From: Telopea speciosissima | Lineage: Eukaryota > Streptophyta > Magnoliopsida > Proteales > Proteaceae | Length of the DNA: 64,000 nt | Direction of reading: 5' to 3' | Assembly: GCF_018873765.1 (NCBI RefSeq) | Contig: NW_025317503.1 | Span: 1-64,000, forward strand | Shown here: piece by piece, positions 10,945-20,825 of the stretch | Numbering within the stretch: the first letter of the stretch is position 1 | How the letters are laid out: each line of letters begins with the position of its first letter | Made by a program: the position numbers and the translations under genes | The notes under the pieces: generated by a model | Told to the model about the DNA's origin: nothing | The model's database searches: none | What the model saw: only the letters and a program-made list of their open reading frames with translations

Positions 10945-13286
10945 TTTTGAAAAAATATAGCACGAACCAGTTCTTTTTTCTGACCCTAAAGAGGATGACA
11001 ACTCCAATGACAATGGTCTAACTTGAAGATTAGCTCACAAACAGAAACCTAAATCAAAGAAGACTGATTGAAGTTCAGAATTCAGAGTTTTAAGAAGTTG
11101 AATGCAACTATGATTTCTGAAATAGAGGGAGAAAACTGAATGAAAAAATAGAGAAGAACTATAGCAAGTAATCAAGCAAATCAATGGCAAGTTCCAACAG
11201 GTTTCAATCAAGGGTCAAAGCTGAAACTGAACTTGAAATAAAGCATTAATTAGAGTCCTGATGGAGTAGTGGAGGTACCAAGAACTGTGGCAGAATTGTA
11301 AGTTCAATCCCAGCATATGCACTTGCTCCAGGGGGTGAAAAAACAGAGAGGAAGAGGATGGAGTAGTAGAGGAATTGTAAGTTCAATCCCAGCATATGTA
11401 GAACTATTTTACAAACAAGAAATAATAAAAAGCAAAATTTAATGGGAGCAGCAAAGATGGCTTGCAAGCATTAGGGAAGCAGACAATTATTAGGGATGCA
11501 GGAATTGAATAACATTTATTCCAGAACCAAATTTTGATATAGCTCAAGAGAAAGAGGCCAATTCAAGAAAAATGAGAGTGGCCATTAACATTTTCATCCT
11601 ATGCCAAGGTTGTGTCCATATCATAAATTTACCTCCTGCTACCCATATGGTCAGAACAACACAACATTCATTAACCGATACAAAATCAAAATATAAATAA
11701 GTCAGCCCTGAATTGAGTTAAAAACTATGAATGAAAAGCAAAATAAATGAAAGAGAAACATATCAATAGCTAGTATCCATGTAGGATATGATTTGTTGGA
11801 AGTCACAAGAACACTAACCTCTGAGAGACAAGCCTCTGCAGTATTTCTCCAACCTATCAGGCTAATGAATCAATCACTTTCTCATTTTATTCATTCACTC
11901 ACAATGGCAAAGGGCTCATTCACTCAAAGGAGGAGGAATTTATTCTCTTTTTCTGCAGTTTTTACTTAAAAGAACTTGAGGATGGTCTTTTGTCCACCTT
12001 TTAAAAGACATAAAATCTGTTAAAACACTTGACTTCCATCAACCACACCACATCCAACTAAAGAGTTTATTGCCACATTAGTTTTACATGATCCACCTCC
12101 AAGGGTTCCTACAACTAATTTCTTCACTCTGTTCTTTCTTTCTCTTCTCTTTTTCAATTTCTTTCTTGTCAATCAAGGATAAACCAATAGTCCAAGTTTC
12201 ATTACAATCGCCAAAAGCTTATAATCTAAAAAGAATTTCTAATGTTGTTCAAAACCAAATGTAAAACTACTCCCAACACTCAGCACTCTAAAGCTCATAT
12301 TCTTTAATTATCTTTCCTTCTTCATTGAACATTTCTTGAAAATCTCAAGGTACATAAGGTACATGAGCAGGTGGTTTATATTTTTCTTGCTGGGTGTAAC
12401 CCCAGTTTCTCTTCCATTTTGAGCTAAAAGTTTACACTCAATAGGAGTCCTGGTGGGTTCGAACCACCATATACTGGGTGTAACCCCAGTTGCTCTTCCA
12501 TTTTGAGCTAAAGACTCACCTACCTCCATAAAAAACAGTAAAAAATTACTCACTGAAGAATGCTTGAACATGATAAAATATGCATCATGATGCTCCTAGA
12601 ACTCAATAAATCTTGGCACGGTCCTTTAATTATTATCCAAAAGATATGGGGGGGATTGCAACAACTCAAAAACATCCTCTTCTAAGTTATGTAATGATAA
12701 TAACAATAATACTAATAACAGACAGCGTAATTGCTCTGTCAAGCTAACAATCAATAACTTTGAACAATTAATAAGCGTTTAGAACACTTATCGGGCAACA
12801 ATGAAGAATAAATTATTCAAGAGGGAGACTATATGGTTTGATTTTAGAAGAAGTGCAAGCCGTTGCTGCCATAGTTACAGCATAATGTAAATAAGTTATT
12901 CAAGACCTAAAAAACCCTATTTCCTGGAAATTATGACACTCTAAGGCTGCAATGGCTTTATCCATTATCACTGGACTGGTATTTAAGATCATATTAACTC
13001 CACTAACACAACCATAGTTGTTGAAACTGAACCAATTCCAACAAATGACAAATTATATTGATCACCTCTCAGGCTCTCAATGAAATATGAAAAATCATTT
13101 TTTCCCCATTTTGTGTAACAAAGCTTCATAATGAAATGGCAAAAATTAGTATCTATTTAGCTCTAAGGGATAATGAAACCCCATTCCATAACGCAAATAT
13201 ATGAATCATAAAAACGAAAAAGAAAAATAGCGGAATTATAAAGACAAGCTTAGAATATGCAGCAGTGCTTAGGGTAACCGTTTCAT
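10945..13286. other. AT-rich intergenic sequence
   Basis: No protein-coding gene supported. The segment GAATTGTAAGTTCAATCCCA occurs twice (about 11293 and 11373) beside GATGGAGTAGTGGAGG, a layout that could be a decayed tRNA-derived SINE with A- and B-box-like sequence. A tRNA-like sequence lies at 12445-12517 and is listed separately. The rest is low-complexity AT-rich DNA. Confidence 0.5.
12445..12517 (-). tRNA. tRNA-like sequence, anticodon UAC by position (possibly pseudogene)
   Basis: On the minus strand the 73 bases fold by eye into a near-complete cloverleaf. The 7-bp acceptor is GAGTCTT/AGGACTC. The D arm is GCTC...GAGC with GG in the loop. The anticodon stem CTGGG/CCCAG encloses loop GTTACAC (U33, anticodon UAC, A37). 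The T arm is GGTGG-TTCGAAC-CCACC with a canonical TTCGAAC loop. One extra base sits between the D and anticodon arms. It does not match the nuclear or plastid Val-UAC tRNAs I can recall. A truncated copy of its 5' half is adjacent at about 12388-12430, which suggests a mobile or duplicated tRNA-derived sequence rather than a working gene. Confidence 0.35.
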
Positions 13287-14743
13287 CAAGGATTTCAGTA
13301 TCGGTATCGGGTATCGTATCGGGCAGGCGATTTTAAGAGACGTGTCGTATCGTATTAGAGATTCGTATCGATCGGTGCAGAAACGCATGAAAATGATTAA
13401 AAAAACACATGAAAATACACTTTTGGACACAAAAAACAATATAAACAAGCAATTTGTGTCATATATCATGCATATATACTAAGAATTGGGAATAATCAAT
13501 AATCAGACAAGTGCGGAGCTTTGAAATTGTTATGAAAGATTAAACTAACATAGAAATTGCATCATTTTCATGTATTTACTACCTAGCAAAGTTGCCCTAA
13601 ACAATATTTAAACATTTTTATATTTTCTACAACTAGTTACACATTATTTAATTTTTCAAATAATGAAAAAAAAATGACATAATGTACTACATATATGAAT
13701 CTAACTCTTCTCTTCTATTTCAACCAATTACACATTTTATCAAACTATAATGAAAGAGTATATATGGAAAAATCATGATTTTTGACATTTTTTTAAGTAT
13801 TTTATAAATTCAGAAAATACCCAAAAAATTTAAAAAAAAATACAGATTTTAGGGTAAATGTATAATCTTGTATTCTTGTTGGGATGTCATAGATCTATAC
13901 ATAATGTACTACATATACTATATACATTAGCATTTGTTTTAAATTTAAGAAGAAAATAAATAAATAAATCATTTTAAAGAAGGAATTTTCGGTTTTGGGT
14001 AAAAAATGCCAAAGAAACATGGATTTGAAGTCAAATCTTTGTAAATGTATACAAAGAATGCAATTTCTTTGTTAGTTTAACATATTCCCTTTGATTCATA
14101 CCAAAAAGCATACCAAAAATCAAAGATTTAAGCAAAAGAATCAATTTTTTTTCAAAAAACTTACCTTTCCCTTCAAGAACAGCTTTTGATTTCAAATGTG
14201 GGCTGTTAGATGCACCAAATGATGTGATTTCACCAGCTTTAGGGTCGTTTTTGGCAAAGGATTGAAAGCCCTCAACAAATCTTACCCAAAAACCAAGTTT
14301 AAATGTGCTTTTTGAAGGGTTTCTCAAAGCTGGAAAGAGGTTTTTTCCGCCAGCCTGCTCAAAGTTCGACTTTCTGGTTTTCAGAAATGAAATGGACATG
14401 TGGGTTTTAAGTAACGATACGTATCGAGACGTATCGAGTCGTCTCGATATGTATCGATATGTATCGACAATCGATACATATCGAGATGACTCGATACGTC
14501 TCGATACGTATCGTTTTTTTAAATATAATAAAATAACATTTTTAAAAACTCTCGGCTGTATCGATACGTATCGATCGTATTGTATCGTATTGGTACGTCT
14601 CGGTCGATACGTCTCGATACAGTCAAGACATTTGCATTTTTGAAAAAAAAAAGATACGTCTTGGCCTGTATCGTATCGACCACGACCGATACCAAGACGT
14701 ATCGGCCGAGAAGATATGATACGGTCCGAGACTTAAATCCTTG
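13287..14743. mobile_element. hAT-type non-autonomous element, TSD CGTTTCAT
   Basis: Perfect 8-bp TSD CGTTTCAT at 13279-13286 and 14744-14751. Termini are inverted: CAAGGATTTCAGTATCGG at the left and, read from the right end inward, CAAGGATTTAAGTCTCGG. Both ends carry dense copies of CGATACGTATCG-type palindromes (13310-13380; 14415-14720), a usual subterminal arrangement for transposase binding. The 8-bp TSD points to the hAT superfamily. The centre is AT-rich; a minus-strand frame of 122 aa (14031-14399) shows no known domain and is not called. No transposase seen. Confidence 0.8.
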
Positions 14744-14751
14744 CGTTTCAT

Positions 14752-15384
14752 TATCCAAAAGGAAAGACAAGCTTATGCAGCAAATGGGATAATAGAGAAC
14801 CTCACCTTCAATTAGGTATTAGGTCTTCTCTCAGAAACAAACGAAGCCTTAACGTGGGTAGAAATCCTCGGAGCTTACCAACGTCGAAGAAGGTGACAAT
14901 GTGTGTACCGGCAGAGGATCGTGGGAGCAGCAATAGCAGGTAGGTATGAACGAAGACGAGAATGGAGGTTCACCGCCGTAGAGATTGAGTTCGATTTACC
15001 TCCCATGGATTTCAAAAAGCCTAGTTGATTATGTAAATAGCAGGAAGTAATGACCCAGGTGTGCTTCATCCTTTCAGCCACTGGATCAACCTCAGTAAAC
15101 GTGGAACATTCTCTTGCCGCGCCAGAAGATGTCCGGCAACCCTGCGCCATAGAGGAGCCAAATCCGGGGAGTGGAGGCAATCCACGGTATCTATCACTGG
15201 CTCTGGCTTTTATAGCACCAGCTTGAACTGGAGAGGACCAATGAAGAAAGAAAGAGGAAAAATGGATATATACCAGAAAGAGGTCTAACCAGAAAGAGGG
15301 AATGGATATATGAGCAAAATAGGGATGGGGATGAGATGAGAAATGAAAGATAAAAGAGTGAAAATAAAAAGAAAAAGAAAGATG
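14752..15384. other. Intergenic; possible minus-strand 5' exon
   Basis: A minus-strand frame of 101 aa (14875-15180) ends next to a plausible splice donor (GTAAGC just below 14880) and could be a 5' exon, but I recognise no domain and see no matching downstream exon. Otherwise no feature. 15285-15400 is G/A-rich. Confidence 0.2.
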
Positions 15385-15511
15385 AAAGGAGGAGGAATGA
15401 GGCTCAGCCCAGAGTCCCAGACAGACAGGAGAATCTCAGCTAAGTGGGGTCTGCTACATGGATCCTTGCCCTCCAAAGGGCCCTATCCGAGGTCATACTT
15501 GGTACCAGACC
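15385..15511 (-). pseudogene. LINE ORF2 C-terminal tail, fragment c
   Basis: The minus strand encodes the extreme C-terminal tail typical of plant LINE reverse transcriptases (MTSDRALWRARIHVADPT). The preceding part of the same LINE lies at 17109-17336; the junction is interrupted by the LTR element at 15512-17108, whose TSD AGACC (15507-15511) is part of the LINE. A remnant. Confidence 0.55.
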
Positions 15512-16020
15512 TGATGTAGATCCCAGCCCCATGCATGAGCTGACATACAATCGAAGGAAGAAGATCCAGTCCAGCCAAGACCAGTCAACTCAAGCCTAAC
15601 CAGTCCCTAACTTTGGGACAGAATTGGACTGAATTAGACCAGCCAATTTGTCTTCAAATCAAGCCATTCCCTCAGTAGCTTCTAAGCAGCTTCTCAGCAA
15701 GTATCTACTACTATTTTCTTAGCTAAGCCCTCACTATATATAAAGGCTTTATTGTAAGTTTTTGAGAGAATAGAATGAATGAAAAAAATGAAGTTTGTTT
15801 TTGCAAATAATTGCCCTGAGAAAGGCTGAGAGATCAACTAAGAGAGTTGAGGGTGAGAGGCCCACGGCTGAGACAGCCCTCTATCCCCATTACCCTTCGA
15901 TCCCTCCATCTTCTTTTCTATCTTCTGTTTTATTTGCTGATTTGTTCCCTTAATCTGAAGTTTATTGATTGAGATCAAGATCCTGCCTGGGGTGATCATT
16001 CGTGATTTAACCTTACATTA
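15512..16020 (+). repeat. 5' LTR of the small non-autonomous element
   Basis: 509-bp direct repeat of 16548-17108. Contains a TATA-like box (CTATATATAAAGG about 15733) followed by a leader, consistent with an LTR promoter. Its ends are TGAT...CATTA, not the usual TG...CA. Confidence 0.85.
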
Positions 16021-16023
16021 AAT

Positions 16024-16036
16024 TGGTATCGGAAGC
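16024..16036 (+). promoter_or_regulatory. Primer-binding site of the small LTR element
   Basis: TGGTATCGGAAGC sits 3 bp inside the 5' LTR and resembles the initiator-Met tRNA complement TGGTATCAGAGC with mismatches. Confidence 0.6.
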
Positions 16037-16038
16037 GC

Positions 16039-16635
16039 ATGACTACCATGAAAATTGTTGAAATTTTGAAGATGGAAGAGCAACAAGAGAAGACAGACTC
16101 AATAATCACAGCCATCGAATCCATTCCGGAGAGGTTGGTGTGTGAACCCCAGCTTGATGATGATTGGGCTGTTGATACTGCCCTTGAAGGAGAAGAGTGT
16201 GAAGACACCCTGGATGATAACAATGACATCTATGAAGTTAATGTTGAAGTTTCAGTAATTTCTGTCGTCATGAAAGAGTCAGTCCTTGATGTTCTAAATG
16301 TCGAGGCTTACATTGAAGAATTTAAAGCAAGCAAAGTTGAGGCAGTGAATGATGTGGAAGTTGAACACGTGGAATTTGTTATTCCACCAAAGAACTTTGA
16401 AGAACGAACCCCACACATTCTGGATTACATCTATATCTTCAGGGAGCGTAAGAATATTTGTATGGACAAGTTTGACATTCACCACACCAAGCTTACCCCT
16501 ACCATCTTCAAAATTCGAGGTCAAATTTTTTCTAAGAGGGGGAGAGCTGATATAGAACCCAGCCCCATGCATGAGCTGACATACAATCCAAGGAAGAAGA
16601 TCCAGTCCAGCCAAGACCAGTCAACTCGAGCCTAA
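16039..16635 (+). CDS. Acidic protein of unknown function in non-autonomous LTR element
   Basis: 198-residue frame starting 15 bp after the primer-binding site and running about 90 bp into the 3' LTR. Strongly acidic in the first 120 residues (many Glu/Asp/Val). The C-terminal part EHVEFVIPPKNFEERTPHI and the segment IFKIRGQIFSKRG match, by eye, the frame downstream of the stop in the neighbouring larger element (19296-19503: EHIEFVMP, FFEENAP, YKIRGRIFSSWG). This conserved tail overlaps the polypurine region and so may be held by cis-acting constraint as well as by protein function. No retroviral enzyme domain. Function unknown. Confidence 0.5.
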   Translation: MTTMKIVEILKMEEQQEKTDSIITAIESIPERLVCEPQLDDDWAVDTALEGEECEDTLDDNNDIYEVNVEVSVISVVMKESVLDVLNVEAYIEEFKASKVEAVNDVEVEHVEFVIPPKNFEERTPHILDYIYIFRERKNICMDKFDIHHTKLTPTIFKIRGQIFSKRGRADIEPSPMHELTYNPRKKIQSSQDQSTRA

Positions 16636-17108
16636 CCAGTCCCTAACTTTGGGACAGAATTGGACAGAATCAAACCAGCCAATTTGTCTTCAAATCAAGC
16701 CATTCCCTCAGTAGCTTCTAGGTAACATCATCAGCAGCTTCTCAGCAACTTCTCATCAGCAGCTTCTAAGCAGCTTCTCAGCAAGTATCTACTACTATTT
16801 TCTTAGCTAAGCCCTCACTATATATAGAGGCCTTATTGTAAGTTTTTGAGAGAATAGAATGAATGAAAAAAAATGAAGTTTGTTTTTGCAAACCATTGTC
16901 CTGAGAAAGGCTGAGAGATCAACTGAGAGAGTTGAGGATGAGAGGCCCATGGCTGAGACAGCCCTCTATCCCCATTACCCTTCTATCCCTCCATCCTTCT
17001 CTTCTATCTTTTGTTTTATATGCTGATTTGTTCCCTTAATTTGAAGTTAATTGATTGAGATCAAGATCCTGCCTGGGGTTAGATCATTCGTGATTTAACC
17101 TTACATTA
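16548..17108 (+). repeat. 3' LTR of the small non-autonomous element
   Basis: 561-bp partner of 15512-16020. Followed directly by the TSD AGACC. Contains a short local expansion around 16720-16770 of CAGCAGCTTCTCAGCAACTT type. Confidence 0.85.
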
Positions 17109-17336
17109 AGACCTAGATTATACATGTCCTTCCTCAAAACTTCTCCTATGGTCATTTTAGGCCTGCCCCTGGCTCTCTTGACTCCTTCAATCGGGATCAT
17201 ATCACTTCTCCTTACTGAGGCGTCCCTAGGCCTCCATTGAACATGACCCAATCGAGATCATATCTCTCCTTGTTGTTGATTAGGGCAACTCCCAAGTCAG
17301 CTCTAGTACGCCCATTCCTTATTTTATTTATCTTAG
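17109..17336 (-). pseudogene. LINE ORF2 fragment b
   Basis: Minus-strand remnant of a LINE C-terminal region: short stretches resemble KIRNGRTRADLGVA and VKRARGRPKMTI, the usual tail motifs of plant LINE ORF2 proteins. Bounded by the two LTR elements inserted into it: AGACC at 17109-17113 and CTTAG at 17332-17336 are their target sites. Confidence 0.6.
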
Positions 17337-18538
17337 TGATGCAGATTCATCATCAAATAGGGCTTGTTTCTCTGGGAATAAGTGTAGGGTTGGGATATAT
17401 ATATGTTGGGCCTTTGTTCCCAAGGGTTTTCTATGTATTAGGCCACTTTAGTGGGCCTGAAATAGGGGTATATAGGTTGCATACGGGATTAGCCCAATAT
17501 TTAGTTTTTATTTTGTGTTTTTAATTGAACCGGTTTAAATTGGTTGCATCCAATTGGTTCAATTGGTCTAATCTAAGTGAAGTGATCCTATTGGCTAAGA
17601 GGTTCTTATATCCTATTGGCTACTAGGGAATCTTCTTTATTTTAAGTAGTTTAAGTTGTTTTAAGTCATTAGGACTCTATTTTGAGTCTATTTCAGTTTC
17701 CTAGTCAGTTTAAGTTGCCTAATAGGTTAGGGATAAGGTTAGGCCATTCCTTTTTAGTGTCTAAGTCTATTTTTGAGTCTTCTATATAAGTTTGTAAGGG
17801 AGGTCAGCATTGGATACGAATTTGATTAATGAAAAGCTTTTGTTTGCTGCCATAGCTGCTGCTCTGCTCTGTTGAGTGAACCTTGTGAGTAATATCAAGG
17901 CTACCTTGTGGGTAATATCAAGGTGAAGGGATTGGTGGACTCCGATCGACTCCTTGCATCTTGTAGATCGGGAGGTCCTTCTTCTAGTTCTTCAAAGCTG
18001 CTACCATTGAAGATTTAATCTTTCAAGTAAGTAGTTTATGAATTCAGCATTTAACCTTCTTCTTCTAATCCTCTAACCTAAGCTCCATCTACTCCTATTA
18101 TCACCCCTTCCATTAATCCATAGATCCATTAGAACCCCAAAACCCTAAATCCAATTCTGCCCTAAATTGCAGAATTTTGTAACTCATCCAAACCCTAACT
18201 TCTTTATACCAAAATAATCCCCTAGACCTGCCCATTAATACCCTATAAACCTCTTTCCTAAAATCTGCCCCTAAACCCTAGATCTTACAAACAGTCCATT
18301 TTCATAAGGCATCCTACCCAAAACCCTAGAATTCCAACCTCAACCAAATTTGATCCAACTTCTACCATTAGACTCATAAAATTCTGCACATCATTACCAA
18401 ATAAAACCCTAAGTCGAAACCCTAACCATAACCCTAATTCTGCCCTAATTAGCCTAAGCTGTCCTAATCGGCTAGCCTTGTTAAGAGATCCTATTACCCT
18501 GGTTCCTAGTGGGATTACTCCTACCTAGGACTACATTA
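17337..18538 (+). repeat. 5' LTR of the 3.4-kb non-autonomous element, with telo-box cluster
   Basis: Promoter-like TATA sequence (TTCTATATAAGTTTG, about 17781). The last about 400 bp contain at least six AAACCCTA-type telo-boxes (18126-18445). It reads TGATGCAGATTCATC at its start and CTAGGACTACATTA at its end. Confidence 0.9.
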
Positions 18539-18541
18539 AAT

Positions 18542-18553
18542 TGGTATCAGAGC
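18542..18553 (+). promoter_or_regulatory. Primer-binding site (initiator-Met tRNA)
   Basis: TGGTATCAGAGC, an exact match to the complement of the plant initiator-Met tRNA 3' end, 3 bp inside the 5' LTR. Confidence 0.85.
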
Positions 18554-18554
18554 T

Positions 18555-19503
18555 ATGGTGGAGGGAAGCTCCAACCAAGCCTCGAAAGACCCACCTCCCT
18601 TCGTTTTCAAGACCCAAGTTCGTCTACCCAATGGGAGCACAGCCATCTTAGTTGTTGATGAGAGGAGACGTAACAACATTATTTCACAATCCGTGGTGGA
18701 TATGTTGTCCCAATCAGGAGAGATTTGCATCGAGCCTACAGGTAAAGTCTGTGTTGAATTTGGGTGTTCTTCATATCATGATGGTGCTTGGTGTAAGCCG
18801 GTACCATCTCCAAGGATCTTTATTGCAGTAGGTTGCAATTGGTTGGACGAGCAACAAGGTTGGATTGAACCAGAAAACAACTTGTGTGTCCTACCTGATC
18901 GACAGCGTCTATACCATTTGTTTACTCTAAAAGGATTACAACCAAAGGTGAACACATCGACTGTACAGCCACAAGGACTGCCGAACATGTCAACTCAAAT
19001 GCAAGTGACATCGACTGTGTTTGAAGTTTCACCTATGGCAGATGCACCAACAAAAGATTCTACTAAAGCGGTTTGTGTTGAAGAGATTCAAGAACCTATA
19101 GCTAAAGAAATTCAAGTAGACCAAGCTGCACCAGTAGTTGAGATCATGGTTGAGAAGCTCGGCCATCAAATTGATGTGGAGGTCCAACACACAATGGTAG
19201 AAGAAACTACTGAAGAGGGCAAAGTAGACAAGGCTGAGGACATGGAAGATGAAGTGGTGATTGACAACACTCCACAAGAAATCATCGACATCTAAGATGT
19301 TGTTCTTGAAGAGGTCGAGCACATAGAGTTTGTTATGCCACTATGGTTCTTTGAAGAGAACGCTCCACGCATTGAAGACTTTATCCCCAATGTTCCCGCT
19401 TCACCGAAATTCTGTTTGGTGATGGTCAAAGCTGCTGATCACATGTTGATTCCCCCTCATCACTACAAAATTCGAGGACGAATTTTTTCAAGTTGGGGAG
19501 AGT
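18555..19503 (+). pseudogene. Internal protein of non-autonomous LTR element, one in-frame stop
   Basis: An open frame runs 18555-19295 (246 aa), starting right after the primer-binding site. After a TAA at 19293 the same frame continues through 19503 with the conserved tail (EHIEFVMP, FFEENAP, YKIRGRIFSSWGE). The first about 130 residues look globular: LPNGSTAILVVDERRRNNI followed by ISQSVVDML is reminiscent of a retropepsin-like fold with the catalytic D-T/S-G lost. That resemblance is an inference from spacing, not a clear family match. The rest is acidic and Val/Glu-rich with no domain. Possibly a gag or protease-derived accessory protein. Confidence 0.5.
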
Positions 19504-20707
19504 TGATGCAGATTCATCATCAAATAGGGCTTGTTTCATTGGGAATAAGTGTAGGGTTGGGATATATATATGTTGGGCCTTTGTTCCCAAGGGTTTTCTA
19601 TGTATTAGGCCAATTTAGTGGGCCTGAAATAGGGGTATATAGGTTGCATACGGGATTAGCCCAATACTTAGTTTTTATTTTGTGTTTTTAATTGAACCGG
19701 TTTAAATTGGTTGCATCCAATTGGTTCAATTGGTCTAATTTAAGTGAAGTGATCCTATTGGCTAAGAGGTTCTTATATCCTATTGGCTAGGAGGGAATCT
19801 TCTTTTATTTTAAGTAGTTTAAGTTGTTTTTAAGTCATTAGGACTCTATTTTGAGTCTATTTCAATTTCCTAGTCAGTTTAAGTTGCCTAATAGGTTAGG
19901 GATAAGGTCCGGCCATTCCTTTTTAGTGTCTAAGTCTATTTTTGAGTCTTCTATATAAGTTTGTAAGGGAGGCCAGCATTGGACACGAATTTGATTAATG
20001 AAAAGCTTTTGTTTGCTGCCATAGCTGCTGCTCTGCTCTGTTGAGTGAACCTTGTGAGTAATATCAAGGCTACCTTGTGGGTAATATCAAGGTGAAGGGA
20101 TTGGTGGACTCCGATCGACTCCTTGCATCTTGTAGATCGGGAGGTCCTTCTTCTAGTTCTTCAAAGCTGCTACCATTGAAGATTTAATCTTTCAAGTAAG
20201 TAGTTTATGAATTCAGCATTTAACCTTCTTCTTCTAATCCTCTAACCTAAGCTCCATCTACTCCTATTATCACCCCTTCCATTAATCCATAGATCCATTA
20301 GAACCCTAAAACCCTAAATCCAATTCTGCCCTAAATTGCAGAATTTTATAACTCATCCAAACCCTAACTTCTTTATACCAAAATAACCCCCTAGACCTGC
20401 CCATTAATACCCTATAAACCTCTTTCCTAAAATCTGCCCCTAAACCCTAGATCTTACAAACAGTCCATTTTCATAAGGCATCCTACCCAAAACCCTAGAA
20501 TTCCAACCTCAACCAAATTTGATCCAACTTATACCATTAGACTCATAAAATTCTGCACATCATTACCAAATAAAACCCTAAGTCGAAACCCTAACCATAA
20601 CCCTAATTCTGCCCTAATTAGCCTAAGCTGTCCCAATCGGCCAGCCTTGTTAAGAGATCCTATTACCTTGGTTCCTAGTGGGATTACTCCTACCTAGGAC
20701 TACATTA
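19504..20707 (+). repeat. 3' LTR of the 3.4-kb non-autonomous element
   Basis: 1204-bp partner of 17337-18538 with only scattered substitutions. Preceded by AAGTTGGGGAGAGT, the polypurine-like tract. Confidence 0.9.
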
Positions 20708-20825
20708 CTTAGTTTTTCCACACATCCATCTTAACATCCTCATCTCCGCTATGTGTAGCTTCTGAATATGACACTTCTTAACTGCCCAACATTCTGCCGC
20801 ATACATCATAGCCGGAGATGAGGAT
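20708..20825 (-). pseudogene. LINE ORF2 fragment a
   Basis: The minus strand encodes a LINE motif: PAMMYAAECWAVKKCHIQKL followed by HIAEMRMLRWMCGKT, the well-known post-RT block of plant LINE ORF2. It continues into 17109-17336 once the LTR element with TSD CTTAG is removed. Similarity ends near 20822. Confidence 0.7.

Larger units (their letters stand above)
15512..17108 (+). mobile_element. Small non-autonomous LTR element (1.6 kb), TSD AGACC
   Basis: Two direct LTRs (15512-16020 and 16548-17108) share TGATRTAGA...CCCAGCCCCATGCATGAGC at the start and AACCTTACATTA at the end. AGACC flanks the element at 15507-15511 and 17109-17113. A primer-binding site (TGGTATCGGAAGC) follows the 5' LTR and a purine run (AAGAGGGGGAGAG) precedes the 3' LTR. 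The internal region is only about 530 bp and holds one acidic frame with no gag or pol domains, so the element must rely on proteins from another element. The 3' LTR has an extra CAGCTTCT-type stretch, making it about 50 bp longer. Confidence 0.85.
17337..20707 (+). mobile_element. Non-autonomous LTR element (3.4 kb), TSD CTTAG
   Basis: Direct LTRs of 1202 bp (17337-18538) and 1204 bp (19504-20707) are nearly identical, indicating a recent insertion. TSD CTTAG at 17332-17336 and 20708-20712 is perfect. An exact primer-binding site TGGTATCAGAGC lies at 18542. The internal about 960 bp encode one protein frame interrupted by a single stop. No reverse transcriptase, RNase H or integrase is present. 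LTR ends (TGAT...ACATTA) match those of the 1.6-kb element at 15512, suggesting related families mobilised by the same partner. Confidence 0.9.

Noticed and set aside
14031-14399. 122-codon minus-strand frame in the hAT element
   Set aside because: No transposase or other domain; AT-rich interior of a non-autonomous element. Could be a captured fragment but unsupported.
17237-17524. 95-codon frame spanning LINE fragment and LTR start; its twin at 19335-19691
   Set aside because: Both run into the LTR start sequence; the first is a chance join. The second is partly the conserved tail already annotated with the element protein.
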